From positions 558,001 through 622,000 of the forward strand of contig NC_013174.1 of assembly GCF_000024065.1 (NCBI RefSeq): a DNA stretch of 64,000 nt, written 5' to 3'. Below, in pieces: positions 16,627 through 25,791 of the stretch. A program made the translations under genes and the position numbers. This DNA comes from Jonesia denitrificans DSM 20603 (GTDB lineage Bacteria > Actinomycetota > Actinomycetes > Actinomycetales > Cellulomonadaceae). The notes under the pieces were generated by a model that was not told the DNA's origin, searched no databases, and worked only from the letters and a program-made list of their open reading frames with translations. Within the stretch, counting starts at the first letter, position 1. The number at the start of each line of letters is the position of its first letter.

Positions 16627-17250
16627 ATGAGCGGCACATACAGTGACGACATGACCACCCAACCGCGACGACAAACGCGTGGAACAGCCCGTCGAGACAC
16701 AATCATCGACGCTGCCCGCAGCCTCATCACCCAGCACGGGCCCTCCTACCTCACCCACAGACGAGTCGCAGACACCGCTGGGGTGCCACTCGCGGCAACC
16801 ACCTACTACTTCACCTCCCTCGTCGACCTCCTCGCCGCCGCCGGTGAACGCATGTGGTCATCGTGGACCACCCACACAGTCACCTGCGTCACCCAAGCAC
16901 TTATGAACCCGCCACACACACCAGACGAATACAGCGCAGTGATCGTCGATGCGATCCTCCCCCCAGGCGACGACACCGCCCTGCGAGGCCACTACGAACA
17001 CCTCATCAGCCAAGGACGCAACCACGCCTCCACCCCCACCCTGGATGCCTACCGGGCCACACATCGACAAGCAGTCGACACCCTCATCACCGCGCTAGGC
17101 CTCCCACTCACCGCCGACACCGTGATCGCCTGTGTCGAAGGCGCAGCCCTCCGCTCCCTGGGAAACCACGACACCCCCCGCGAGACCGCACGCCACCAAC
17201 TCACCCTCCTGCTTGACGCAGCCACCCCCGCCCACGCCATTCCCGCATAA
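16627..17250 (+). CDS. TetR family transcriptional regulator
   Basis: Repressor of 207 residues. The helix-turn-helix lies at about residues 20-65, with the typical LTHRRVADTAGVPLAATTYY recognition region ending in Tyr-Tyr-Phe. The C-terminal ligand domain is not recognisable. ATG 16651 is an alternative start; neither has a good ribosome site, so the mRNA may be leaderless. The gene lies between divergent menB and menC (9 bp downstream), so it may control menaquinone genes or simply share a transcript with menC-menD. Its coding strand is extremely C-rich. Confidence 0.85.
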   Translation: MSGTYSDDMTTQPRRQTRGTARRDTIIDAARSLITQHGPSYLTHRRVADTAGVPLAATTYYFTSLVDLLAAAGERMWSSWTTHTVTCVTQALMNPPHTPDEYSAVIVDAILPPGDDTALRGHYEHLISQGRNHASTPTLDAYRATHRQAVDTLITALGLPLTADTVIACVEGAALRSLGNHDTPRETARHQLTLLLDAATPAHAIPA

Positions 17251-17259
17251 AGTAGAGGA

Positions 17260-18216
17260 GTGCACGTCTACTCCCTGCCCCTGACCACCCGCTTCCGCGG
17301 CATCACCACCCGCCACGGCGTCCTCACCCACGGTCCCCACGGGTGGGCAGAATTCTCCCCCTTCGAGGAATACGACGATACCGAAGCCACCGCCTGGTAC
17401 CGGTGCGCCTGGGAAGCAGCACACCTCACCCCACCACCAACCCACCGCACTCGCATCCCCGTCAACGTCACCATCCCCGCCACCACGCCCGAACACGCCC
17501 ACGCCCGCGTCCTCGCGTCACACGGCTGCACCACCGCAAAAGTGAAAGTCGCAGAACCTGGTCAAACCCTCGCCCACGACCAAGAACGCCTCGAAGCAGT
17601 CCGTGACGCACTCGGTCCCACCGGACACATCCGCATCGACGCCAACGGCGCCTGGGACCCCGACACCGCCCTCCACAACCTACGCCACCTCGACAAAGCC
17701 GCCGGTGGACTCCAATACGCCGAACAACCCTGCCCCACAGTCGAGGACCTCGCCACCCTACGCCGCCGCACCACCATCCCCATCGCCGCCGACGAATCCA
17801 TCCGCCGCACAGGAGACCCTCACCGCGTCGTTGCCGCACACGCAGCCGACATCCTGATCCTCAAAGTCCAACCCCTCGGCGGCATCCGCGCCTGCCTCGA
17901 ACTCGCCGAAGAACTTGCACTGCCCGTCGTCGTGTCCTCCGCCCTGGAATCATCGGTCGGTATCGCCTACGGACTCCAACTTGCCGCCAGCCTCCCCACC
18001 CTCGACTACGCCTGTGGACTGGCCACCACCTCACTGTTCACCACCGACACCGTCCCCACACCCCTCACCCCCACCAACGGCATGATGAACCTACCCATAG
18101 CCCAACCCACACCGCACACTCTCACCACCACCGCAGCACCCCCCACCGTCCGCACCTGGTGGGAACAGCGTGTCCACCGAGTCGCCGCGCTCGCAGGCCT
18201 GCCGCCACTCGCGTGA
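17260..18216 (+). CDS. menC: o-Succinylbenzoate synthase
   Basis: Enolase-superfamily enzyme that dehydrates SHCHC to o-succinylbenzoate. The catalytic lysines are Lys94 or Lys96 in AKVKV and Lys202 in ILKVQP; metal ligands are Asp127 (RIDANG), Glu155 (YAEQP) and Asp178 (AADES). Length of 318 residues fits actinobacterial MenC. The start is GTG 17260; the N-terminal VYSLPLTTRFRGI is right for the family although the purine-rich AGAGGA abuts the start codon, an unusually short spacing. menD follows after 15 bp. Confidence 0.92.
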   Translation: MHVYSLPLTTRFRGITTRHGVLTHGPHGWAEFSPFEEYDDTEATAWYRCAWEAAHLTPPPTHRTRIPVNVTIPATTPEHAHARVLASHGCTTAKVKVAEPGQTLAHDQERLEAVRDALGPTGHIRIDANGAWDPDTALHNLRHLDKAAGGLQYAEQPCPTVEDLATLRRRTTIPIAADESIRRTGDPHRVVAAHAADILILKVQPLGGIRACLELAEELALPVVVSSALESSVGIAYGLQLAASLPTLDYACGLATTSLFTTDTVPTPLTPTNGMMNLPIAQPTPHTLTTTAAPPTVRTWWEQRVHRVAALAGLPPLA

Positions 18217-18231
18217 ACAGGGCGTTAGGCT

Positions 18232-20061
18232 ATGGCTATGTCTGCGCCTGACCTGTCCGCTGAGTTGCCCACGTCGTTGAGCACGGCGTGGGAGCTGATC
18301 ACCCAGTTTGTGGCGCTTGGTGGACGCCACGTGGTTCTTTCGCCAGGATCTCGGTCCGCGCCTTTGGCGTATGTCGCAGCGGTTGCCCATGAGGCTGGGT
18401 TGCTGACACTGCATGTGCGCATCGACGAACGAAGCGCCGCGTTTGTCGCGTTAGGGATGGCCAAAGCGGATCCGAGTCGACCAGTTATTGTGGCCATGAC
18501 ATCAGGAACCGCGGTCGCGAACGCACATCCGGCAGTGCTTGAAGCTGACCACAGCGGATTGCCCCTCATCGTGGTGTCTGCAGACCGACCTTTTGAGTTG
18601 CGTGGCACCGGTGCCAACCAGACAACGACCCAACCAGGGATGTTTGGGTGTGCCGTGCGCTGGTCCACTGACATACCAGCGTTCGCGGGAGTGGACGGCA
18701 TGACACCAGCCGATGCGCAGGCAACCCGAAACGCAGTGAACCGGGCGGTGGCCTACTCGGTGGGGTCGGTTGGGGGCCCTCGTGGCCCCGTGCACATCAA
18801 TGTGGCATTCCGAGACCCGCTTGCCCCATCATCTGAGCAACGTGAGGAACTTGTCCGCCGCGCACAACGTGTGCGCGCCAACGGGTTAGACGGTGGGACT
18901 GTGTTTGTGTCCAGTTACCCACCGAACGATGCCTCCATCACCGCTGGCCAAACAAGAAACACTGACGTCACACATGATGTGATTGACGGTCTTCGCACCA
19001 CCACACGCACGGTCATCCTCGCGGGTGACACCGCCCCCACCCAGATCATTGACATCGCTGAGCGGTATGGGTGGCCGATCCTCGCTGAACCCTCGTCAGG
19101 GGTCAACGGGGCAGCGCCAACCATTGCTGGTGGGGCGCTGATCCTGGCCCGTGCAGGACACCCCATCAGCAGCGTCTACCGTACGTTGGTCGAGCAAGTT
19201 GAGCACGTTATTGTTGTGGGGCACCCCACATTGAGTCGTGATGCGATTGCGCTGATGCGTCGCGCCCCACAGCTGACAATCGCACCAGATCACCGGGTCC
19301 AATGGACAGACCCCACGGGGACAGCAACGGCAGTCATCCCGTTCTCTGTTCTTTCCCCTCACCTTCGCTCCGCAACCGCTGTGTCCACCGACGCCACCTG
19401 GCTGTCTCGGTGGCAGCAGGCCGGCAGCGACCTGCTCACTCAACTTTCCGAGCAACTGGACGCACAGGAACAGTTTTCCGCTCCCGGGCACTTAGCGCCA
19501 TACCAGTATGTGCGCGCGCTCGTGGCCAGTGTGACCCCCCAGCACATCCTCATGGTGGGGGCGTCCTCGGTGATCCGCGATATTGATCGCGTCGCCCCTG
19601 TTCCTGCGTGCGTGCAGGTGTACGCGAACCGTGGGTTGGCGGGAATTGATGGCACTGTCTCGACAGCGCAGGGCATCGCCTTGACCTCGCCCGACCGTCA
19701 CACTGTCTTGGTCCTTGGTGACCTCACTTTCCTCCACGACATCAATGGTCTTGTCATTGGCCCAGAAGAGCCCCCCGTGTCGTTGACCATTGTTGTCCTC
19801 AACGACAACGGTGGGGCGATCTTTGGTGGGCTTGAACATGCCCGCAGCGGCGACCCAGCCCTGCTGGAACGAGTGTTTGCCACCCCGCATGGCGCGCGCA
19901 TCGACGATCTTGCCCGCGGGTACGGGGCCACCTATCAGCGGGTTAACACACCAGAAGACCTCGGTGGCATGCTCACAGTCAAGCCTGCTGGGATTCACGT
20001 CGTCGAGGTCGTCACCTCACGGGAAGAACGAGGAAACCTTGATGCACTTCTCTCACAGTGA
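18232..20061 (+). CDS. menD: SEPHCHC synthase (MenD)
   Basis: Thiamine-diphosphate enzyme that joins isochorismate and 2-oxoglutarate, the first committed step of menaquinone synthesis. Its 609 residues have the N-terminal Pyr domain (VVLSPGSRSAPLAYVA, IDERSAAFVALG), a central domain, and the C-terminal PP domain with LGDLTFLHDING and NDNGGAIFGGLE. ATG 18232 or 18238 could start translation. It follows menC directly, so the substrate producer and user are co-transcribed. Confidence 0.95.
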   Translation: MAMSAPDLSAELPTSLSTAWELITQFVALGGRHVVLSPGSRSAPLAYVAAVAHEAGLLTLHVRIDERSAAFVALGMAKADPSRPVIVAMTSGTAVANAHPAVLEADHSGLPLIVVSADRPFELRGTGANQTTTQPGMFGCAVRWSTDIPAFAGVDGMTPADAQATRNAVNRAVAYSVGSVGGPRGPVHINVAFRDPLAPSSEQREELVRRAQRVRANGLDGGTVFVSSYPPNDASITAGQTRNTDVTHDVIDGLRTTTRTVILAGDTAPTQIIDIAERYGWPILAEPSSGVNGAAPTIAGGALILARAGHPISSVYRTLVEQVEHVIVVGHPTLSRDAIALMRRAPQLTIAPDHRVQWTDPTGTATAVIPFSVLSPHLRSATAVSTDATWLSRWQQAGSDLLTQLSEQLDAQEQFSAPGHLAPYQYVRALVASVTPQHILMVGASSVIRDIDRVAPVPACVQVYANRGLAGIDGTVSTAQGIALTSPDRHTVLVLGDLTFLHDINGLVIGPEEPPVSLTIVVLNDNGGAIFGGLEHARSGDPALLERVFATPHGARIDDLARGYGATYQRVNTPEDLGGMLTVKPAGIHVVEVVTSREERGNLDALLSQ

Positions 20062-20067
20062 ACACCG

Positions 20068-20103
20068 CTGTGACCAGCAATTATAAGGCTTTTCACAGTT
20101 TTT
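20068..20103 (+). terminator. Weak terminator after menD
   Basis: CTGTGA at 20068-20073 pairs with TCACAG at 20093-20098 and is followed at once by TTTTT. The stem is only 6 bp with a 19-nt loop. Confidence 0.35.
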
Positions 20104-20176
20104 GAAGTGAACTCCCAGGCAGTTTTGGGCGCCATGTCAGTCCACCGGTGTTTTCTTGTAGTGACACAAGGAGGAC

Positions 20177-21589
20177 ATGATGACTACACCAGAAAACACC
20201 ACACCACACTCAGACCACCACAACGGTGCCCCAACTCCCACCAGCGCACAACAATCGTTGCCTGTTGATGCCCAACCCACCACGTCGCTACCTGCGACAC
20301 CGCCACCACCACCAAGCATCCCGACCCCGCCTCCCGCCGCCCCCGAGGCACCCAGGGCACACACTCCACGGCAACGCCTCTGGCTGCCCATCACCACCAC
20401 AGCTGTTCTCACTGCGATCCTTGCATCGCTGGGGACTGCCACCGCGATCAACGCATGGCCACAACAAGACGAACCGGCTCAACCTGCCCCCACCGCAGCA
20501 ACCCAAGACACAACAACGACCGCGCCTGTCGCCCACTCCACGTCCACCAACCCTGACTGGCAGGCAGTCACATCGGCAGTCTCAGCCTCAGTCGTAGCCA
20601 TCGAGGTCGACGCTCAAAGCGGGTCAGGTCAAGGGTCCGGAGTAATCATTGACTCGGACGGGCGGATCCTCACCAACAACCACGTTGTGGAATCAGGTGA
20701 ACAAGGCACGATCACGGTCACTCTGGACGACGGTCGGATCTTTGACGCAACGATCACAGGTCTTGACGCAGCCACCGACCTTGCTGTCATCACACTGACA
20801 GACCCGCCCGCAGACCTCGTCCCCGCCATCTTCGCTGACTCTAACGATGTCACTGTCGGAGACTCAGTCATCGCCATTGGAAACCCCCTTGGCCTGTCGC
20901 AAACCGCAACCACCGGGATCGTTTCTGCGCTCAACAGGCCCGTAACGACAGCCCAAACAGAAGACGGAACCCTCGTCGTCACCAACGCCATCCAAATTGA
21001 CGCCGCCATTAACCCCGGTAACTCCGGTGGGCCACTGTTCAACGCCCAAGGCGAGGTCATCGGAATCACCTCGTCTATTGCAACAATGTCGCAAGGAATG
21101 TCCGGAAGTTCCGGGTCCATCGGACTCGGATTCGCGATCCCCGCGAACTTGGCGCAAAACATTGGTGACCAACTCATCGCCAACGGCGAAGCAGAACATG
21201 CCTTCCTTGGTGTGTCCATGACGGACGGCACCGCAGAAGTCGACGGTGCCACCCGCCAAGGCGCGCTCGTGGCAGAAGTCAGTGACGGGAGCCCAGCAGA
21301 CAATGCCGGGATTACCGCTCAAGACCTCATCATCTCTTTGAACGGCAAACCTGTGACCGGAGCTGAATCGCTGACTGGTCTCGTGCGCGAACTTCAATCA
21401 GGCCAACAAGTCCCGGTAGAAGTGGTCCGTGACGGCACAACCCGCACCGTGACCGTGACCCTGGCTAGTCGCACCGAAAACGCGACCACCGCACCACAAA
21501 ACGACGACACGACACCAGACTCCACCCAACCCAACAACATCCCGGACCTCAACGACCTCTTTGGTCAGCGTCCAGGACGTCAAGGGTAA
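20177..21589 (+). CDS. HtrA/DegP-like trypsin-type serine protease with PDZ domain
   Basis: Membrane-anchored quality-control protease of 470 residues. A Pro/Thr-rich cytoplasmic N-terminus (about 70 residues) precedes one helix (LWLPITTTAVLTAILASLG) and an extracytoplasmic protease domain. The catalytic triad is His169 (NNHVVE), Asp201 (ATDLAVI) and Ser283 (GNSGGPLF). A PDZ domain follows (FLGVSM to about VTVTLAS), then a disordered tail. AGGAGG lies four bases before ATG 20177; ATG 20180 is adjacent. It lies between menD and menF but has no known role in quinone synthesis. Confidence 0.93.
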   Translation: MMTTPENTTPHSDHHNGAPTPTSAQQSLPVDAQPTTSLPATPPPPPSIPTPPPAAPEAPRAHTPRQRLWLPITTTAVLTAILASLGTATAINAWPQQDEPAQPAPTAATQDTTTTAPVAHSTSTNPDWQAVTSAVSASVVAIEVDAQSGSGQGSGVIIDSDGRILTNNHVVESGEQGTITVTLDDGRIFDATITGLDAATDLAVITLTDPPADLVPAIFADSNDVTVGDSVIAIGNPLGLSQTATTGIVSALNRPVTTAQTEDGTLVVTNAIQIDAAINPGNSGGPLFNAQGEVIGITSSIATMSQGMSGSSGSIGLGFAIPANLAQNIGDQLIANGEAEHAFLGVSMTDGTAEVDGATRQGALVAEVSDGSPADNAGITAQDLIISLNGKPVTGAESLTGLVRELQSGQQVPVEVVRDGTTRTVTVTLASRTENATTAPQNDDTTPDSTQPNNIPDLNDLFGQRPGRQG

Positions 21590-21621
21590 CCCGGAGAAGA
21601 ACAAGGGCAAAGGTCAGGGAC

Positions 21622-22980
21622 CTACGCCACCCCACCTTGCAACGCCGACACCATCGGAGCGAGCTTCGCGTCAGTCTCAACTAACTCATCAGCTGGGACT
21701 GACGCGGCAACAATGCCGCACCCAGCGAACACGCGCATCACCCTGGCATCGGTTGGGTCAAGGTGGCCAGAGCGCAACGCAATACCCCACTCACCATCAC
21801 CATCACCACCCATCCACCCCACCGGGCCCGCATACCGGCCACGGTCCATCAACTCAATGTCCGCGATCATGTGAGCAGCCCGCACAGTCGGTGTGCCACA
21901 CACCGCTGCAGTCGGGTGAAGCGCCGCCGCCAACGACAACGACGTTTCATGACGGTGCGGATCAATCACCCCAGTCACATCACTGGCCAAATGCAACACG
22001 TTCGGCAAATGCAGCACAAAAGGCGACTCAGGAACATTTAACGACGTGCAGTGAGGAGCCAACGCCTCCGCTACCGAAATCACCGCATACTCATGCTCCT
22101 CGAGATCCTTTGATGACTTCGCCAACAACCCGGCACGAGCAGTATCGGTTTCATCATCGCCCGTCCGCTGGATAGTGCCCGCCAACACCCGTGACGTTGC
22201 CAACCCGCGCTCCGCACGCACCAGCAACTCCGGGGTCGCCCCCACCAAACCCCCCACACTAAACGTCCAACACCCCTGATACGCAGACACCAAATGCGTC
22301 AACAAAAATCGGGTATCAATAGGACGTTCGGCAGTAGCCACCACATCGCGAGCCAGCACAATCTTGTCCAGCTCACCGCCACGAATCCTCCCGACAGCCT
22401 GTGCCACAATGTCCATCCACTGCGCACGCGACACCGACCCATCCGAAAACGACACCGACCCCGCCGACACCACCGGGTCATGGTGACGCACCTCATCCAA
22501 ATGCGCAGCCAACAAATCCACATGCGCACTGGTCTGACCCGAGGCATCCTCCGCACAAATCGTTGTCAACCACCACGACGACCCGCGACGCCCCACCACA
22601 ACCTTCGGCACAATAAGAACCGACTCATCAGCAGACGCATACGAAAAAGCAAACGACCCAAACGCAACCAAGCCCGTGCCTGCACGACGCACATCGTCAC
22701 GCACCACCGCCAACTCGCGCACCTGCGCCCACCACGCCTGCGCCGCCTCAAACCGCTGCGGACCAGAAGTCACCACCCGAGCAGCCTCACCCCAACCCAC
22801 CAACCCCTCACCACGACGCACCCACGCCAACGCACCAGAACCAGGCAACACCGCCAACAGGGCATCCACACCCTCACCCAACGGCTCCACCGAAACAGTA
22901 TGCGCCACCAACCTCGGCACCTGCCCCGACACACTCCCAGACGACAACGACGACGACGCGACACGATCAACAGGATTCAC
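21622..22980 (-). CDS. menF: Isochorismate synthase
   Basis: Chorismate-binding enzyme that isomerises chorismate to isochorismate for MenD. The C-terminal catalytic domain is clear: [30 protein letters not shown] with the active-site region, and [13 protein letters not shown] followed by [11 protein letters not shown] near the end. I start at GTG 22980; the frame is open 201 bases further upstream, but that would run through menG. This gives 452 residues, normal for MenF. It diverges from menG with a 51-bp spacer. Confidence 0.9.
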   Translation of the reverse strand: MNPVDRVASSSLSSGSVSGQVPRLVAHTVSVEPLGEGVDALLAVLPGSGALAWVRRGEGLVGWGEAARVVTSGPQRFEAAQAWWAQVRELAVVRDDVRRAGTGLVAFGSFAFSYASADESVLIVPKVVVGRRGSSWWLTTICAEDASGQTSAHVDLLAAHLDEVRHHDPVVSAGSVSFSDGSVSRAQWMDIVAQAVGRIRGGELDKIVLARDVVATAERPIDTRFLLTHLVSAYQGCWTFSVGGLVGATPELLVRAERGLATSRVLAGTIQRTGDDETDTARAGLLAKSSKDLEEHEYAVISVAEALAPHCTSLNVPESPFVLHLPNVLHLASDVTGVIDPHRHETSLSLAAALHPTAAVCGTPTVRAAHMIADIELMDRGRYAGPVGWMGGDGDGEWGIALRSGHLDPTDARVMRVFAGCGIVAASVPADELVETDAKLAPMVSALQGGVA

Positions 22981-23031
22981 AAGCCCCACTGTAACGCTCA
23001 GCGCCACCAACCGGTCTGCAATAATGAGCAC

Positions 23032-23739
23032 ATGCCACGAGCCGACCTCGACAAAAAGCCCACCGACGTCGCCGCGATGTTCGACGGAATCGCCCGCCGC
23101 TACGACCTCACCAACGACATCATCTCCCTCGGCCAAGACCGCCGCTGGCGTCGCGCCACCGTCGACGCCGTCAACGCCCAACCCGGGGAACGCATCCTCG
23201 ACCTCGCTGCCGGAACCGGCACCTCCTCACTCCCGTTCGACGCTGCAGGAGCACGCGTCATCCCCTGCGACTTCTCCACCGGGATGCTCGCAGTAGGCCG
23301 CAGCAGGCGTCCCGACCTGCCCTTCATCGCCGGCGACGCCATGAAACTTCCCTTCGCCGACGAATCATTCGACGCCGCAACCATCTCCTTTGGCCTGCGC
23401 AACGTCGCCGACACCCACGCAGCGCTCGCCGAGATTCTCCGGGTGTTGCGTCCTGGCGGGCGGCTTGTTGTGTGTGAATTTTCCACACCCACGTGGGGTC
23501 CGATGCGCACCGTGTACTCCGAATATCTGATGAAGGCGCTGCCGCGGGTGGCAGGGGCGATCACCTCAGATTCGGGGTCCTATTCGTACCTGGCTGAGTC
23601 CATTGCCCACTGGCCTGATCAAGAAACGTTGGGGGCCTTGATGCTGCGTGTGGGCTACCGTCCTGTGCGTTACCGAAACCTCAGCGGAGGCATTGTAGCT
23701 TTGCACCATGCTGCGAAACCTCACAGTGAGCGTCAATGA
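23032..23739 (+). CDS. menG: Demethylmenaquinone methyltransferase
   Basis: SAM-dependent C-methyltransferase (UbiE/MenG family) for the last step of menaquinone synthesis. Of 235 residues, the SAM-binding [14 protein letters not shown] is at 56-69, [20 protein letters not shown] and [11 protein letters not shown] are the family marks, and [16 protein letters not shown] is the C-terminal motif. The frame is open far upstream, but homology begins at ATG 23032, which also avoids overlap with menF. A very strong terminator follows. Confidence 0.95.
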   Translation: MPRADLDKKPTDVAAMFDGIARRYDLTNDIISLGQDRRWRRATVDAVNAQPGERILDLAAGTGTSSLPFDAAGARVIPCDFSTGMLAVGRSRRPDLPFIAGDAMKLPFADESFDAATISFGLRNVADTHAALAEILRVLRPGGRLVVCEFSTPTWGPMRTVYSEYLMKALPRVAGAITSDSGSYSYLAESIAHWPDQETLGALMLRVGYRPVRYRNLSGGIVALHHAAKPHSERQ

Positions 23740-23754
23740 GGTGACTGCGGGGCA

Positions 23755-23802
23755 AAACAAAGGCGGGTCGTGAGCACCGGTGCTCACGACCCGCCTTTGT
23801 TT
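23755..23802. terminator. 48-bp perfect palindrome, bidirectional terminator
   Basis: Bases 23755-23778 are the exact reverse complement of 23779-23802, ending in TTTGTTT on either strand. It lies between convergent menG and the cellulase gene and should terminate both. Confidence 0.88.
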
Positions 23803-23859
23803 CTGGATGTGGGTGAGGCATCCTGACGATTCGTTACCCTCACTGAGTTGATGCGGCTA

Positions 23860-25200
23860 TTACCACTTGGCGTTACGTGCGAGTTCTAGTGCGCCTGCCT
23901 GCCACCATTGACCTGCTGCGGGGCCACCGTTGCAGGAACCGTCAGATTCGCCGGGCAGTTTGATCCACAAGTTTCCGCGGTGGGCACCCGAAGCATTCAG
24001 TGATGGTTGTTCACCGAGTGCACGTCCGGAGGGGTTGCACCATTCGCCGTTGGATCCGTTGCCGTTGCGTGAGGTGTCAACAACGAACTTTTTCCCTCCG
24101 ATGAGATCGGAGATGCGCTGTCCGTAGGCAACGGAGTCTGCGGTGGTGTGGTAGTTCGAGACGTTGAGGGAGAACCCTGCAGCGTGTTCGATTCCTGCTT
24201 GCTGGAGGCGTTCTGCCATGACTTCTGCTGTTTTCCAGCCGCTGTTTCCGGCGTCGATGTAAACCTCTGCACCTGCGTTTGTCAGTGTTTGTGCTGCGTA
24301 GGCGAGGTATCCAGCGCGGTCGCCTTGGCCATCGCAGTCACCGAGTTGGGGGAGCGCGTCGGGCTCGAGCACAATGAGGGGGTTCCCCACGATCCCTTGG
24401 GCAACAGCGTTGATCCAGTTGGCGTATTCGCTGGTGGCTACCCCTCCTGAGGAGTGGTTGCCACAGTCACGTCCGGGGATTGCGTACGCCACGAAGGCTG
24501 CCTTTTTCCCGGCTTCGTGTGCGTCAGTGGTGAGTTGGCGAACTTTTTCAGTGACTTCTGAGTTGGAGTCCCAGTCGCCAATCCATCGTGCTGCGGGGGT
24601 GAGGGCAATTTTTGCCAGAAGGTCTTTGTCAGATCCGCTTGCGGCTTGCCATGCCTCGTAGGCCTGGGTGTCAGTGTCGAGGAATAGTGCACTGGGGTTT
24701 GGGGCTGGCTCGTCGGTGGGGTCTGGGTCTGGGTCGACTGGGTCGGTTGGGTCGGTTGGCTCGGGGTCTGGTGGTGTGACTGGGGAGCCGTCCACGGAAC
24801 ACGCGACGCCGTTGAGCGTGAAGGCGGTGGGGGCTGTGGGGGAGGAACCTTGACCGATGAATCCGAAGCTTGTGCTTCCGTTGGTACCAAGCGCGCCGTT
24901 CCAGGAGACGTTACCTGCTGTCACGGTGTTTCCGGTTTGGGAGACCGTGGCGTTCCACGCCTGGGCGATGCTTTGGCCGGCTGGTTCGTTCCAGGTAATT
25001 TCCCAGGAGTTGATGGGGTCGCCCGTGTTTGTCACGGTGACTGCCCCCTGGAAGCCACCGGGCCATTGACTAGCGATGCTGTAGTCGACCGTGCATCCTG
25101 CTGCGGCATGTGCTGGTGCGGCAGTGAGGAGTGCTGCTGGGATGAGTCCTGCTCCCACAAGTGCTGCTGTGGTGAGGAGCGATGTCGTGCGCTGTCTCAT
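23860..25200 (-). CDS. Secreted CBM2-GH6 cellulase
   Basis: Inverting beta-1,4-glucanase exported to the medium. Residues 1-32 are a Sec signal peptide ending AHA; 33-135 are a cellulose-binding CBM2 with the paired Cys36 and Cys134 and surface Trp residues; 136-170 are a Pro/Asp/Thr linker; 171-446 are a family 6 catalytic domain. Key residues are Asp245 in PGRDCGNHSSGG and the general acid Asp281 in VLEPDALPQL; Cys246 is followed by the expected partner in GDCD. The compact loops suggest an endoglucanase rather than a cellobiohydrolase. A LacI-type palindrome lies upstream at 25345-25356. CCTCCA-complement (TGGAGG) precedes the ATG. Confidence 0.95.
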   Translation of the reverse strand: MRQRTTSLLTTAALVGAGLIPAALLTAAPAHAAAGCTVDYSIASQWPGGFQGAVTVTNTGDPINSWEITWNEPAGQSIAQAWNATVSQTGNTVTAGNVSWNGALGTNGSTSFGFIGQGSSPTAPTAFTLNGVACSVDGSPVTPPDPEPTDPTDPVDPDPDPTDEPAPNPSALFLDTDTQAYEAWQAASGSDKDLLAKIALTPAARWIGDWDSNSEVTEKVRQLTTDAHEAGKKAAFVAYAIPGRDCGNHSSGGVATSEYANWINAVAQGIVGNPLIVLEPDALPQLGDCDGQGDRAGYLAYAAQTLTNAGAEVYIDAGNSGWKTAEVMAERLQQAGIEHAAGFSLNVSNYHTTADSVAYGQRISDLIGGKKFVVDTSRNGNGSNGEWCNPSGRALGEQPSLNASGAHRGNLWIKLPGESDGSCNGGPAAGQWWQAGALELARNAKW

Positions 25201-25344
25201 GAAACCTCCAGTTGGTGTTGAGCGCGTACCTCATGACTATGACTGTGATGGGGGTGTTCGTCCAGGTGGAGAAGTCGCCATCTCGGTGGCGTCATAGTGG
25301 TACGGGCAAGAGTACGGGGGTGCACCGGTGGTGGGGGAAGTGTG

Positions 25345-25356
25345 TGAATCGTTTCA
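25345..25356. promoter_or_regulatory. LacI-type operator upstream of the cellulase
   Basis: TGAATCGTTTCA (minus strand TGAAACGATTCA), half-sites TGAA around a central CG with one asymmetric position. It is 145 bp before the cellulase start and shows the form of LacI-family carbohydrate repressor sites. Confidence 0.5.
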
Positions 25357-25604
25357 GTTCGTTGACTGTTCGGTGAGCGTGCTGCCTGTCGTGTGGGAGG
25401 TGACTTCTGTCCCTGTTCACAGACGACGGTAATGTGATCTGCCCCACACTTTATGATGCGTGATGCGGGTGAAGAGCAAAGCCGGCCCGCCCGCTATGTG
25501 AGATTCTTGTGAAGGGTTCCCCGGAATCTTCGCGGTTCGGCGTGTTGGTTCACCGGAGCCCTTCCTTGGAATAGTGCGAGTTTTAGCACCTCGGGCAGGA
25601 CAGG

Positions 25605-25623
25605 TGAGGTAAGCCTAAGCGGA
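25605..25623. promoter_or_regulatory. DtxR/IdeR-like iron box upstream of nuo
   Basis: TGAGGTAAGCCTAAGCGGA agrees at 15 of 19 positions with the degenerate DtxR/IdeR box TWAGGTWAGSCTWACCTWA as I remember it; the left half and centre are nearly exact. It overlaps the -35 of the candidate nuo promoter at 25620-25648. Not tested with a weight matrix. Confidence 0.5.
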
Positions 25624-25648
25624 CATGCTGTGTGATCGTGGCTACAGT
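25620..25648 (+). promoter_or_regulatory. Candidate nuo promoter
   Basis: CGGACA at 25620-25625, 17-bp spacer, TACAGT at 25643-25648. This would give a leader of about 270 nt before nuoA. A second possible -10, TATGAT at 25452-25457, lacks a good -35. Confidence 0.45.
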
Positions 25649-25658
25649 ATGAAACGGT

Positions 25659-25680
25659 GCCTGTGGCTCCTCTCACAGGC
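25659..25680 (+). promoter_or_regulatory. Leader hairpin 1 of nuo
   Basis: GCCTGTG and CACAGGC form a perfect 7-bp stem around an 8-nt loop, just downstream of the expected transcription start. Confidence 0.4.
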
Positions 25681-25721
25681 CTCCGCAGTGGTCGAAGACG
25701 ACCTTCTTGCGCGCCCGCCCA

Positions 25722-25751
25722 CCAGTGCGGACGCACTGGGACTTCGGTCCC
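25722..25751 (+). promoter_or_regulatory. Overlapping, competing leader hairpins of nuo
   Basis: CCAGTGCG/CGCACTGG (25722-25739, perfect 8 bp, 2-nt centre) overlaps GGGAC-TTCG-GTCCC (25738-25751, a UUCG tetraloop). Bases 25738-25739 belong to both, so the two stems cannot form fully at once. No known riboswitch class was recognised. Confidence 0.4.
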
Positions 25752-25791
25752 ACTGACAGTGTGAACAGGTGGCAAAGGATTGGGAGAGGTT

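Noticed and set aside
20281-20560. Pro/Thr-rich CCACC repeats at the 5' end of the protease gene as a tandem repeat or CRISPR-like element
   Set aside because: Irregular codons for a disordered Pro-rich segment; no constant repeat and spacer lengths.
22294-23031. Upstream extension of menG by 246 codons
   Set aside because: The extension is antisense to menF and reads as Arg/His-rich low-complexity sequence; MenG homology starts at 23032.
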